DNA from: SpSt-1165 sp964391725
Lineage (GTDB): Bacteria; Chloroflexota; Anaerolineae; Anaerolineales; Anaerolineaceae
Direction: 5' to 3'
DNA length: 64,000 bases
NCBI GenBank assembly: GCA_964391725.1
Contig: CAYMNB010000002.1
Coordinates: 80,895 to 144,894 of the forward strand
Of this stretch, positions 10,501-19,081 are shown one piece after another; positions within the stretch are counted from its first letter, which is position 1; each line of letters opens with the position of its first letter. Under the pieces are notes generated by a model. The model was not told where the DNA came from and ran no database searches. It saw only the letters and a list, made by a program, of their open reading frames with translations. Position numbers and translations under genes: made by a program.

Positions 10501-12863
10501 ACCCGATTACACGCATTGTCTTCTCTGGCTTGCATGCCAAAGGATATGCGGTCAGCCGCATGGTTGGGCTGGTATTATTCGCTTGGTTGAGCTGGGTGGC
10601 TGGTTCTGCGGGCATTCCTTTGACGCGGTTGGCGGTCTGGCTAATTCTTGTGGCGTATGCAGCAATGAATGGTTGGCTATTTGTTTGCAACCGTACCCTC
10701 ATCATTGATGAAATCAAGCAGCATAGACAGGACATATTTCGCATTGAAATCATTGGCCTGGCTTTCTTCCTGGCATTCCTGCTTGTTCGTGTTGGCAATC
10801 CGGATTTGTGGCACCCTTACAAAGGCGGCGAAAAGCCGATGGATTTTGCGTACCTGAATGCTGTGTTGAAGAGTACTACATTCCCGCCTTATGATCCCTG
10901 GTTTGCTGGTGGTTACATCAATTACTACTACTATGGTTTCGTTATTGTCGGTATGCCGATCAAGGCACTGGGGATCAATCCTGCGATTGCTTACAACCTG
11001 GTTTTGGCCAGCCTGTTCAGCATCATGGGCCTGATTGCCTATGTCATTGGTGCTACTGTCACCTCTGAGCTCTTTGTCCACCAGAACAGAGATAAAACTT
11101 CAACCGCAGTTCGCAACCTGCCGTTGGTTGGCGGGCTCATCACTGCAATCTTTTCACTGGTGATCGGCAATCTTGGTACGGTACAAATGATCTTCCGCGG
11201 ATTGACACGGCTGGGGGCGGGCGAAGTGGGTATGGGTTTTGGCCACCAGTTCATGGCTTTGGTAAAAGGCTTTTCTAAACTTGTATCGGGTCAACGCATG
11301 CCTTTTTATCCGGGTGATTGGTACTGGATCCCCAGTCGTATGATCCCGGGTGAACCAATCACAGAATTTCCTTACTTCACTTTCCTGTACGCCGATCTTC
11401 ATGCACATTTGCTGGCGATGCCGATCACATTGTTGGTGGTTGCCTGGTGCCTGTCGCTTCTAAAGAATCGATTGCGATGGAATGGAAAGTTCAACTGGGC
11501 TAACATGGTTATCACCATCGGCGTTGGCGCTGTCATTGTTGGTTCGTTGCGCCCAACCAACACCTGGGATCTGCCGGTATTTCTTGTTTTGGCGATGTTG
11601 AGCCTGGGCTATTCCTTGCTGAAACACTTGAATTTGAGGTTCACGAAGGAAACACCAATTGTGGACGGCAAGGCAAAGAAAATTCTTTTGTCAATATTAT
11701 TGGTCAGTGGCTTTGCCATTCTGGCCATACTGTTCTACGAGCCATTTTCCTACTGGTATGGTGCCGGTTACACATCGGTCAAGCCATGGCAAGGTGATCA
11801 TACTCCCATCGGCTCGTATGTTATGCATTGGGGCATATTTCTAACATTGATTTTGGTTTGGTTTGGCCATGAAACCATTCAGTGGCTGGCATCGGTGCCT
11901 GTGTCTGCGCTGCGCCAACTAATTCTTTATCGAGTGTGGCTCTATGTGGGGGTTGCCCTGGCAGTCTTTGTGCTGGTCGGCTTATTAGTAGCAGGCGTTT
12001 CTATCATTGTCATTGCACTCCCGTTGGCAATTTGGGCGGGGCTCTTGCTGCTGCGCAAACAACAATCTGATGTGAAGAAGTTTTTATATTTCATCACTGG
12101 CACAGCCCTTTTCTTGACCATTGCCGTTGAGGTTATTGTATTAGAGGGCGATATCGGACGCATGAATACGGTCTTCAAATTCTATTTACAGGCTTGGAAT
12201 TTGTTTGCCATCGCTGCCGCAGCAGGCCTGACCTGGTTTATTTCTTGGCTCATTCCTGCCGAAGAAAATCGTGCCAGTGATTCCATCCTGCTCACGGTAT
12301 TCAGCGTTTTGTTGGTCTCAGGATTGTTATTCCCGATCCTGGCAAGCCACGACAAGATCACTGACCGGATGGCAGAAGACGCACCGCATACAATCGACGG
12401 CAGCGCTTATATGGAATATGCAGAATTCAATGATCAGGGCGTGGTGTATTCATTGGCAGAGGATGCTGCCACCATCCAATGGCTTCAGGAGAATGTAGAA
12501 GGATCTCCGGTGATTATGGAAGGGCATGCGCCGGAATACCGCTGGGGCAGCCGTTTTTCCATCAACACCGGATTGCCGGCAGTGGTTGGCTGGAACTGGC
12601 ACCAACGACAGCAAAAAGGCTATATGGAAACGAATGCCGTACAGCGCAGGGTGGATGATGTTAATTTGTTCTATACAACCACTGACTTGACCACGATCAG
12701 GCAGCTGATGCTGCGGTATGGTTTTGGTTACATCATTGTGGGAGAGCTGGAACGAGTTAATTATCCAGAAGATGGCTTGAGGAAATTCGTAGAATATGAC
12801 GGAGAACTTTGGGCCAGTGTATTCTCTGTTGGTAATACCACGGTGTATAAAGTGTTAGAATAA
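7566..12863 (+). CDS. Giant two-part membrane protein: GT39-like half fused to Chlor_Arch_YYY (DUF2298) half
   Basis: 1765 residues. Residues 1 to about 480 are a polytopic GT39-like unit with the acidic HPDER motif near residue 48 in the first outer loop. Residues about 480-955 form a soluble, beta-rich extracytoplasmic region with no transmembrane segments. From about residue 960 a second polytopic unit begins that matches the next gene along its length: GEKPMDFAYLNA, a Tyr run in INYYYYGF near residue 1119, YADLHAHLLAMP, TNTWDLP, GRMNTVFKFY and a C-terminal outer domain. The Tyr run is the namesake of the YYY (DUF2298) family of Chloroflexi and archaea, whose function is not established. 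A ribosome binding site (AGGCAGGA) precedes the ATG. Probably a lipid-linked glycan transferase or polymerase. Confidence 0.85.
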   Translation: MEKPSLMKDNRKSSFANLLWVILLVGVVVFGGYLRTLGMDWDDGEYLHPDERFLTFVVSSIQPNDGPRDFFNTELSTMNPGNVGYRFYVYGTLPLFVNRFVSDFLSSSGLDMMLLGREATGWNMYLTGRYISAVLDTFTIVITFLIGMKLFKKMWAAVLAAGLYAFTALPIQLSHYFTVDIMANFFSMAAVYFAVLVMQGESFGKVIGEDDEGSFLRKLGKYTGRNWRDIIHFFLFGVSFGLAMACKISVLPIALLVVVAVLVRYFRLPQDERDYVIPLFIFGVVFAGIISFLAFRIGQPYAFTGPGFLHMVPDKAWIETLQNLEGQSKGLVDFPPALQWSRRPITFGFKNLTVWGLGLPLGIAAWAAFVLMSIQILRGKWKDHLLIWTITVIFFVWQSVNFTSSMRYYLQIYVTLAIIGAWGCMCLFGYFKAHKPKLLFLPIVITAIVFLGTLAYGFAFSRIYTRPATRVEASDWYYQNIPGPVNVIIETDDGEKQQVLPYEAGLRISSDLPAVWSFIAQDTTRVNQLNFDHIRQEYVNQPEYTGIEVLISSDIEGEDVVGYGELWGEFGWEQHQFGTQQAVNFQFPVDLVADQRYFLWVKPAGDDIHVRLSGVAKLLDSSIGVNGKSFIILPEFVEPITQQQPKLFTFQSMFEGEIIQIHIPHIVDTAGLDNDQVLEVKVFTGGRQVSASVICSFAPVTDARGEEYVFVFEPGILVNRGDSVEIEFSFGGEGGVALYGSKQANESSWDDVVPLRRQGYDPFYEVSGVYRTNLNFEMYWNDDESKRERFLTIIDQADIIMMTSNRQWGTTTRVPERYPMTTMYYRELIGCPPEKEVFWCYAVAEPGMFEGNLGFRLKEVFQSNPNIGSIAFNTQFAEEAFTVYDHPKVLVFEKTDDYDRAKVADLFYAVDLNNVVHMIPADVPLRPKNLLLPSGRLAGQRSGGTWADLYPPQSLLNQSPLAAAVVWYLAIALLGVISYPITRIVFSGLHAKGYAVSRMVGLVLFAWLSWVAGSAGIPLTRLAVWLILVAYAAMNGWLFVCNRTLIIDEIKQHRQDIFRIEIIGLAFFLAFLLVRVGNPDLWHPYKGGEKPMDFAYLNAVLKSTTFPPYDPWFAGGYINYYYYGFVIVGMPIKALGINPAIAYNLVLASLFSIMGLIAYVIGATVTSELFVHQNRDKTSTAVRNLPLVGGLITAIFSLVIGNLGTVQMIFRGLTRLGAGEVGMGFGHQFMALVKGFSKLVSGQRMPFYPGDWYWIPSRMIPGEPITEFPYFTFLYADLHAHLLAMPITLLVVAWCLSLLKNRLRWNGKFNWANMVITIGVGAVIVGSLRPTNTWDLPVFLVLAMLSLGYSLLKHLNLRFTKETPIVDGKAKKILLSILLVSGFAILAILFYEPFSYWYGAGYTSVKPWQGDHTPIGSYVMHWGIFLTLILVWFGHETIQWLASVPVSALRQLILYRVWLYVGVALAVFVLVGLLVAGVSIIVIALPLAIWAGLLLLRKQQSDVKKFLYFITGTALFLTIAVEVIVLEGDIGRMNTVFKFYLQAWNLFAIAAAAGLTWFISWLIPAEENRASDSILLTVFSVLLVSGLLFPILASHDKITDRMAEDAPHTIDGSAYMEYAEFNDQGVVYSLAEDAATIQWLQENVEGSPVIMEGHAPEYRWGSRFSINTGLPAVVGWNWHQRQQKGYMETNAVQRRVDDVNLFYTTTDLTTIRQLMLRYGFGYIIVGELERVNYPEDGLRKFVEYDGELWASVFSVGNTTVYKVLE

Positions 12864-12885
12864 GCCTATCATTTTTGAGGGAACC

Positions 12886-15489
12886 ATGCTTGATTTTTTG
12901 CTTTGGTACATTCTCGTCACATTGATTGGTTTGATCACGTTTCCGCTGAGTTTCGTATTATTGAAACAACTGCGGGACCGTGGTTTTGCAGTTGCCAGAG
13001 TTCTGGGTTTATTGATCTGGGGATATCTTTTTTGGATACTGGGGATTTTGGGGATCATCGCCAACAATCTGGGGGGAGTGCTGTTCGCATTGGTTTTATT
13101 ACTTACCGCCAACATTGTTGTGTTTGTGAAGAATGCCCACGCAATCAAGCAGTGGGTGAGAGAGCATTGGCGTTTGATGGTGCTGGTAGAAGTGGTCTTT
13201 TTGGTCGCTTTTGGCTTCTGGGCGTTGGTACGCGCTGCCAACCCGGCTTTACTCGGCACGGAAAAACCGATGGAATTGGCATTCATTAATGCCATCCTGA
13301 AATCGCCACAAATGCCGCCCAACGATCCCTGGCTTTCCGGTTACTCTATATCCTATTATTACTTCGGATACCTGATTGTCTCAATGCTGATTCGTATGAC
13401 AGGCACGATCACTACAGTCGCCTTTAACTTGATGGTCGCACTTCTGTTTGGACTGGTGGCAGTCACCAGTTTTGGACTGCTGAACAACCTCCTGGCCCAC
13501 AAAAAAGGAGCAGGACAGAAAACCGGCCTGTCACCTGTATGGGGCCTTTTGGCGCCACTGTACATTCTGTTTGTCAGTAACGCCCAGGGATTGCTGGAAG
13601 TGCTGCATGCGGGCGGTGTGGGCTGGTCACAAAATCCGGATGGCAGTTGGTTTTCATCTTTCTGGAGTTGGCTGGACATCCCTGATGTGAATCGTGCACC
13701 TTCTCTGCCCTTTCAATGGCGGCCTAACCGCAGTGGTGGCTGGTGGTGGTGGCAAGCTTCAAGGGTGGTGCAGGATTTTAAGGCAAACGATGTAAGAGAA
13801 TTGGTCATTGATGAGTTTCCCCAATTCAGTTACATATTGGCAGACCTGCATCCGCATGTTCTGACCATGCCGGTGGTTCTATTGGCATTGACGGTTCTTT
13901 TGAATATCTTCATGGGTTTACTCCCGAAGGCAGACGAGAAATTGGGTATCATCGCCGGAGCCGATAGCATCCTCAAAAAAGAAATCGATTGGCAGACCTT
14001 GTGGCATAAGCTGTTTATTGCACAATGGCTCAAGCAACCTTTGTTCTGGCTGCTGACCCTGATCCTGGGTGGGATTGCTTTCTTCAATACCTGGGACTTT
14101 CCTATCTATTTGGGGCTGTTCTCTGTAGGTGTGCTAACATTTAACACCGTTGCTTATGGCTGGTCAAAACATCGAATTATTGAATTTGTTGAAACCTTCC
14201 TTCTGGCAGCTTTTCTGAGTGTCTTTTTATACTTGCCTTACTTTTTGGGTTTCGGTTCCCAGGCAGGCGGTTTTTTGCCCAGCGTGATCTTCTACACCAA
14301 AGGCATTTATTTCTGGATCATGTTCGTATCCTTATTGGGTCCCATCCTGCTATGGCTGTTCCGGACCGCAAAGAAGAAAGATATTGGGTTTCATGCGCAA
14401 TTTGGAGTGGTGAGTGCCGTCAGCATTGTTGGGGGACTGTGGCTGTTTTCCTATGCGTTCGCGGGAATTTTACTTTTCATTGCACCATTGCTGCCGTCTC
14501 AAAGGCTGCAAACCAATAGCAATTTATTCTTCTGGCTTCAGGGTGGCATAGAGGGCGGCACATTGCTGCTGGAATCGCTTACCAGAAGGTTCACGGATCC
14601 GCTGACCTGGATCACATTGGGATTCATGCTGGTGTTGGTGGCTGGTTTGTTATTTGCTACGAAAAAAAGCAAGCAAAAAGGACTTGAAAACCTCAAAAAG
14701 CCATACTTCTGGCAGCAGGACGAAGCAGATCATAAAGCCACAGTATTTGTGTTGCTGCTGGTCTTATTAGGTGTTGGGTTAACACTTGTACCCGAGTTTA
14801 TCTACTTGTTGGATCAATTCGGTACCCGTATGAATACGATTTTCAAATTTTATTTTCAAACCTGGATTGTTTGGGGTATCGCGGCTGCCTATGCTACAGT
14901 TATGATCTTGCGGGAATCGCGTGGTGTGGCGGGCTTACTGGCGAAAACTCTCATCGTTGCCACGATATTGATAGGGCTAATTTATCCGTACTTTGCTATT
15001 AAGGACGTGACCCATAATTTCCAACCACGCATCTACTCACAAGTAGGTGAGTTGCAGCCAGACTGGTCGTTGGATGGCGCCTTGTATCTAAAGCGCAGTC
15101 TGCCGGATGAAATGGCAGCTATTGGCTGGCTGGCAGAAGCGCCTTTGGGCACGGTAGCCGAAGCGATAGGAGGCAGTTACACGAATTTTGCGCGGGTGTC
15201 CACCTATTCTGGTCAACCGACCGTGTTGGGTTGGCCGGGACACCAGAGCCAATGGCGCGGGGGGGCAGCAGAGATGGGTACGCGTGAGTCTGATATCGAG
15301 TTGTTATACCGGTCTGGGCAGTGGGATACTGTCCGAACCATATTGGATCAGTATGGCATTCGCTATGTATTTTTGAGCGATCTGGAGTATTCAAAATACA
15401 ATGCCTCCACCAAGGTGTTCGATGCCTACTTAACCCCTTTGTTTGTCAGCGGGAATGTCATTATTTATGGATATGATGCCGTACCCTGA
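12886..15489 (+). CDS. Chlor_Arch_YYY (DUF2298) membrane protein
   Basis: 867 residues, about fourteen membrane segments, ATG preceded by GAGGG. It is a paralogue of the C-terminal half of the preceding gene: EKPMELAFINAILKS, the aromatic run ISYYYFGY near residue 155, LADLHPHVLTMP, FFNTWDFP, GTRMNTIFKFYFQ, and a related outer C-terminal domain (IGWLAEA, LGWPGHQSQW, DQYGIRYVFLSDLE). The conserved Asp-Leu-His-x-His and Glu-Lys-Pro motifs lie in predicted loops and are candidates for an active site. Position between two other GT-C proteins suggests shared work on one surface glycan. Family assignment is confident; biochemical function is not known. Confidence 0.88.
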   Translation: MLDFLLWYILVTLIGLITFPLSFVLLKQLRDRGFAVARVLGLLIWGYLFWILGILGIIANNLGGVLFALVLLLTANIVVFVKNAHAIKQWVREHWRLMVLVEVVFLVAFGFWALVRAANPALLGTEKPMELAFINAILKSPQMPPNDPWLSGYSISYYYFGYLIVSMLIRMTGTITTVAFNLMVALLFGLVAVTSFGLLNNLLAHKKGAGQKTGLSPVWGLLAPLYILFVSNAQGLLEVLHAGGVGWSQNPDGSWFSSFWSWLDIPDVNRAPSLPFQWRPNRSGGWWWWQASRVVQDFKANDVRELVIDEFPQFSYILADLHPHVLTMPVVLLALTVLLNIFMGLLPKADEKLGIIAGADSILKKEIDWQTLWHKLFIAQWLKQPLFWLLTLILGGIAFFNTWDFPIYLGLFSVGVLTFNTVAYGWSKHRIIEFVETFLLAAFLSVFLYLPYFLGFGSQAGGFLPSVIFYTKGIYFWIMFVSLLGPILLWLFRTAKKKDIGFHAQFGVVSAVSIVGGLWLFSYAFAGILLFIAPLLPSQRLQTNSNLFFWLQGGIEGGTLLLESLTRRFTDPLTWITLGFMLVLVAGLLFATKKSKQKGLENLKKPYFWQQDEADHKATVFVLLLVLLGVGLTLVPEFIYLLDQFGTRMNTIFKFYFQTWIVWGIAAAYATVMILRESRGVAGLLAKTLIVATILIGLIYPYFAIKDVTHNFQPRIYSQVGELQPDWSLDGALYLKRSLPDEMAAIGWLAEAPLGTVAEAIGGSYTNFARVSTYSGQPTVLGWPGHQSQWRGGAAEMGTRESDIELLYRSGQWDTVRTILDQYGIRYVFLSDLEYSKYNASTKVFDAYLTPLFVSGNVIIYGYDAVP

Positions 15490-15493
15490 GTCA

Positions 15494-15502
15494 TGTTAGG
15501 AT
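15494..15502 (+). promoter_or_regulatory. Possible extended -10 box (TGT-TAGGAT)
   Basis: The element ends six bases before the ATG at 15509, the spacing seen at the leaderless promoters elsewhere in the window. The hexamer is imperfect and no clear -35 box is visible. Confidence 0.3.
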
Positions 15503-15508
15503 AAATGT

Positions 15509-17215
15509 ATGCACGAAGATCAGAAATCAACAAACCAACCCGTTTTTCCGCTGTGGCTGATTTTTTTGCCTTTTATTTTGGGATTGTTGGTCCGTTTCAG
15601 CGGATTGGGGCATCCTTTTTTGGACAATGTGGAAGCGAACGTTGCCATGGGTGTCCGAGAAATGGTGATGGAGTCAGGCGGTATTGTCACCCAGCCATTG
15701 TATTCACAGATTACCGGCGTGTTGTTCTGGTTGTTTGAGGATACTAATTTCCTCGCCAGGTTCCTGCCTGCTCTTGCGGGCAGTCTTTTGGTGTTATTTC
15801 CCTGGTTTTTTGGAAACAATATCACAAATCGGCAAAAACTGATATTCTCGGTTGGGCTGGCGCTCGATCCTGCATTAATGGCAGCCTCGAAAACTGGCAG
15901 CAGCCTTATTCTGGCGGTGTTTGCGATGGCTGTTTTGTTGCTGGCGTTTTCCAAAAAGCAGCCGGTATTGTTGGGCGTGTCTTTCGCTGCCTTGCTGCTT
16001 ACGGGCAATTATTTTCTGACCGGGCTGATCATTTTGGCCGTCACGCTGCTGTGGATGCTGAAGAAATCCGATAGATCTGAAGAATTAAAGCAGGAAGTGC
16101 TGCGATCTGGTTGGAAGAAGGCGCTATTATCTTTTGCGATAAGTTACGTATTGATGGCATCGTTTGGCTTTTTGCAGCCATCTGGCATTGGGGCAGGTTT
16201 TCAGGACATAGCCAGATTGCTGGGTAATTCAGATCCCTATAGAGTGCCAATAGGCGTCGGGGCAATAATTTTTGCTCTTGTTATCTATGAGCTATTCCCG
16301 CTGGTGGTGAGTATTTTATCAATCACCGTCTACCGGCGTGAAATAACCGCGCTGCCAGCTTTTTGCCTGCGTTGGCTTGTGGTGGGTTTGGTGGTGATTC
16401 TTTTAAATGCCAATCGTACAGCGCTGGACCTGGCGTGGATCAGTATTCCCTTGTGGATGGTGGCATCTTTTGGCATAGAAAAAATAGTTTCTGGCATTGA
16501 GAAGATTCAGCCTCTCGCCGTAGCCGCAGCAGGCTTCTATCTATTGCTATTAGGGTTCGTCTTGTTCACATGGGTTGGCGCGGTGAATATCGAATTTGAT
16601 CCGCAACGGTTGCTGATCCGTGTGGGATTGATTGTCGGTGGTTTGTTGTTGGTTATGATCTCTTATTGGCTCACCAGGTTTTCATGGGATATTAAGACGG
16701 CGAATCAGGGGTTGTTGATCGGGTTAGGCAGTGTGTTATTGCTGTTTGGATTGCTCACCCAAAGCTGGCACAGCGCTAATTGGGGCGATCAACCTCAAAA
16801 TGAGCTTTGGCGCATGGGCAGTTATCCTGTAGATGCTGACAGGTTGTTGGGTTCGATCGAGGATATATCTGAGATGAATCGAGGACGGCGTCAGGGTCAG
16901 GAGGTGCTTATGTTCGCACTTGACCTGCCCGCCGTGGAATGGCATTTACGGCAGCAGAAAGTCAGTAATGTGATCAACCTGTCTGGCGCGAGTGCGCCTG
17001 ATATGATCCTTAGCGACATGGTGGAGCCAGAATTCTGGAGAGCGGAATATGCGGGGCAAGATTTTCTCCTGGGTGCAACGCCTGACTGGTCCTTATTAAC
17101 ATGGCGTGAATGGCAGCAATGGATCATCTTCAGAAATTTACCCGTTTATTCCCAGCAATGGGGTATTTTGTGGGTGCGTACTGATCTGTTTCCAAGCGCA
17201 ACCGTTAGTCAATAA
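15509..17215 (+). CDS. Polytopic membrane protein, GT-C/GT39-like
   Basis: 568 residues with about twelve hydrophobic segments and a soluble C-terminal domain of about 110 residues. The first outer loop has FLDNVEANVAMG (about residues 35-46), matching the place where GT39 enzymes carry their catalytic acidic residues. No nucleotide-binding motif is present. It follows the YYY protein by 19 bases and ends the run of four GT-C proteins before cmk. A TGT-TAGGAT element ends six bases before the ATG, and no ribosome binding site is visible, so it may have its own leaderless promoter. I recognise the fold but not a specific family. Confidence 0.72.
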   Translation: MHEDQKSTNQPVFPLWLIFLPFILGLLVRFSGLGHPFLDNVEANVAMGVREMVMESGGIVTQPLYSQITGVLFWLFEDTNFLARFLPALAGSLLVLFPWFFGNNITNRQKLIFSVGLALDPALMAASKTGSSLILAVFAMAVLLLAFSKKQPVLLGVSFAALLLTGNYFLTGLIILAVTLLWMLKKSDRSEELKQEVLRSGWKKALLSFAISYVLMASFGFLQPSGIGAGFQDIARLLGNSDPYRVPIGVGAIIFALVIYELFPLVVSILSITVYRREITALPAFCLRWLVVGLVVILLNANRTALDLAWISIPLWMVASFGIEKIVSGIEKIQPLAVAAAGFYLLLLGFVLFTWVGAVNIEFDPQRLLIRVGLIVGGLLLVMISYWLTRFSWDIKTANQGLLIGLGSVLLLFGLLTQSWHSANWGDQPQNELWRMGSYPVDADRLLGSIEDISEMNRGRRQGQEVLMFALDLPAVEWHLRQQKVSNVINLSGASAPDMILSDMVEPEFWRAEYAGQDFLLGATPDWSLLTWREWQQWIIFRNLPVYSQQWGILWVRTDLFPSATVSQ

Positions 17216-17237
17216 TTAAGAAAGTGATTTTTTTCTC

Positions 17238-17921
17238 ATGACATTTTCCGCAATCGCCATTGATGGCCCGGCTGCTTCTGGCAAATCAACCGCAGCAGAG
17301 ACGCTTGCCAGGCGCTTGGGTTACCTTTATTTTGATACCGGCGTAATGTATCGGGCAATTACCCTGGCAGCATTGCGCAGGCTTGATGGTGTTGATTCAG
17401 AAAACGATGTTGTTCAGCTTGCCAGTCAAATGATCATTGATGTCAGACCACCTTCGATTGACGATGGTCGGGCTTGTGATGTGCTGCTGGATGGTGAGGA
17501 TGTAACCTGGCAGATTCGTGCTGAGGATGTAAATTGTAACGTGTCGGTGGTGTCAGCTTATCCGGGCGTGCGAGAATCAATGACCCGGCAGCAGCGCAGG
17601 ATTGGTGAACGCGGCCATGTCGTGATGGTGGGGCGTGACATCGGTACTGTGGTCATGCCCGATGCTGACGCGAAATTCTACATCGACGCATCCGCCGAAG
17701 TACGGGCGCAGCGGCGGTATGATGAGATGATCGCGCGTGGGGATGATGTAGAATTTCAAGATATATTATTATCAATAAAAAATCGAGATCAGATTGATTC
17801 CACCAGGGAAGTCGCTCCGTTGTGCATGGCAGAGGATGCGATCCATATTATGACGGATACAATGACTCGCGAAGAAGTTGTGGATGCGATGATGACGTAC
17901 ATAACCGAAAAGGAGGCGTGA
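17238..17921 (+). CDS. cmk: Cytidylate kinase
   Basis: 227 residues, the usual length. It phosphorylates CMP and dCMP with ATP in pyrimidine salvage and nucleotide supply. The P-loop GPAASGKST is at residues 9-17, followed by the CMK segments YFDTGVMYRA and GRDIGTVVMPDA; the latter holds the family's conserved Gly-Arg-Asp. The LID-like RRYDEM region and a C-terminal helix complete it. The TGA stop overlaps the ATG of the exonuclease III gene by one base (TGATG), and the downstream ribosome binding site AAGGAGG lies inside cmk, so the two are coupled. Confidence 0.95.
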   Translation: MTFSAIAIDGPAASGKSTAAETLARRLGYLYFDTGVMYRAITLAALRRLDGVDSENDVVQLASQMIIDVRPPSIDDGRACDVLLDGEDVTWQIRAEDVNCNVSVVSAYPGVRESMTRQQRRIGERGHVVMVGRDIGTVVMPDADAKFYIDASAEVRAQRRYDEMIARGDDVEFQDILLSIKNRDQIDSTREVAPLCMAEDAIHIMTDTMTREEVVDAMMTYITEKEA

Positions 17922-18697
17922 TGACTGAGTATAAATTACTATCTTGGAATGTGAATGGGATACGCGCTATTCAACGAAAAGGCGCATTTGATGAACTAAT
18001 GGGCATGGACGCTGATGTCATTTGTGTGCAGGAAACGAAAGCGCAGATAGACCAATTGGATGATGCCCTGGCCAACCCGGATGGTTATCATGCTTTTTAT
18101 TCTTCTGCTGAACGAAAAGGGTACAGCGGTGTGGCCTTGTTCAGCAAAAATAAGCCATTGAAAGTTGAATATGGGTTGGGAATTGATCGGTTTGATACCG
18201 AAGGACGGACTGTGATTGCCTATTATGACAAATTTGTTGTTCTGAACCACTATTATCCAAACGGTAAACAATCGAATGAACGCCTGAAATACAAGATGGA
18301 TTTTTATGACACCTGTCTTGAGTTCACCGATGCGCTGGTGAGAAAAGGACATCATGTAATCATCTGCGGGGATGTCAATACTGCTCATAAACCCATCGAC
18401 CTGGCGCGGCCAGATGAAAACGAAAAAACATCCGGTTTTTTACCGGAAGAACGAGCCTGGATTGACAAGTTCCTTTCTCATGGTTATGTAGATACGTTCC
18501 GTCTGTTTCATCCTGAAGAGCCAGACCAGTATACCTGGTGGAGCCTGCAAACACGTGCCCGTGAAAGGAATGTAGGCTGGCGTATCGATTATTTCTTTGT
18601 GACTGAAGGGTTTACAGAGAACGTGAAAGATGCCTTCATCCTGCCGGATGTGACGGGTTCTGACCATTGCCCGATAGGGCTTGTCATTGAGGCCTAA
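17921..18697 (+). CDS. xth: Exodeoxyribonuclease III (AP endonuclease)
   Basis: 258 residues of the exonuclease III/ExoA branch of the endonuclease-exonuclease-phosphatase fold. It cleaves abasic sites and removes blocked 3' ends in base excision repair. Visible metal and catalytic residues: Asn in SWNVNGIRA (residues 7-15), Glu in VQETKAQ (about residue 37), Asp and Asn in CGDVNTAHKPID (about residue 149), and the terminal GSDHCPI with the catalytic Asp-His pair (about residue 246). A longer frame is open back to 17822, but the ATG at 17921 has an AAGGAGG ribosome binding site and gives the standard N-terminus, so I use it. It ends four bases into the convergent DUF1667 gene. Confidence 0.94.
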   Translation: MTEYKLLSWNVNGIRAIQRKGAFDELMGMDADVICVQETKAQIDQLDDALANPDGYHAFYSSAERKGYSGVALFSKNKPLKVEYGLGIDRFDTEGRTVIAYYDKFVVLNHYYPNGKQSNERLKYKMDFYDTCLEFTDALVRKGHHVIICGDVNTAHKPIDLARPDENEKTSGFLPEERAWIDKFLSHGYVDTFRLFHPEEPDQYTWWSLQTRARERNVGWRIDYFFVTEGFTENVKDAFILPDVTGSDHCPIGLVIEA

Positions 18698-19071
18698 ATC
18701 GAAGCAGCTTGCTCTTCAGGCATGTCACGGCTGGCGATGACATCGACATCAGTGCCTAACACAGAAGGAATGATCACCTGACCGATCTTTACAGGTGCCT
18801 GCACCTGTACTTCACGTAATGCTTGCAGAAGTTGCGGAATTTGTGGTTTAGGAAAAGGGTCAGAAGTAGCAACCGGTACCAGCGGGTGGAGGCCATCGAC
18901 AACTTTGACTGTCGAGGCTACCATACGGCGGGGATCAAACAATTCCTGGTGCGCATAGGTGACACCGCGTTTGCAGCCAGCCTCAACACTGACGATGGTG
19001 TCTCCCTCTCGTCTGACATCCAATGTGCAGCCTTTGGGGCAGCTGACACAAATCAAATTAATTTTTTCCAT
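18694..19071 (-). CDS. DUF1667 protein
   Basis: 125 residues. Four cysteines (C8, C11, C15 and C33) in CVSCPKGC and AGCKRG form a probable iron-sulfur or metal site, as in DUF1667 proteins. These usually sit next to an FAD-dependent pyridine-nucleotide oxidoreductase and a GlpA-like dehydrogenase, which is exactly the arrangement here: it is the last gene of a three-gene minus-strand operon. It probably serves as a small electron-transfer subunit of that complex; this is inferred from context. The rest of the protein (residues 40-125) carries no motif I recognise. Confidence 0.88.
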   Translation of the reverse strand: MEKINLICVSCPKGCTLDVRREGDTIVSVEAGCKRGVTYAHQELFDPRRMVASTVKVVDGLHPLVPVATSDPFPKPQIPQLLQALREVQVQAPVKIGQVIIPSVLGTDVDVIASRDMPEEQAASI

Positions 19072-19081
19072 GACAATGTGA

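Noticed and set aside
17822..17920. Longer start for exonuclease III inside cmk
   Set aside because: It would overlap cmk by 100 bases; the ATG at 17921 has a strong ribosome binding site and the family's N-terminus.
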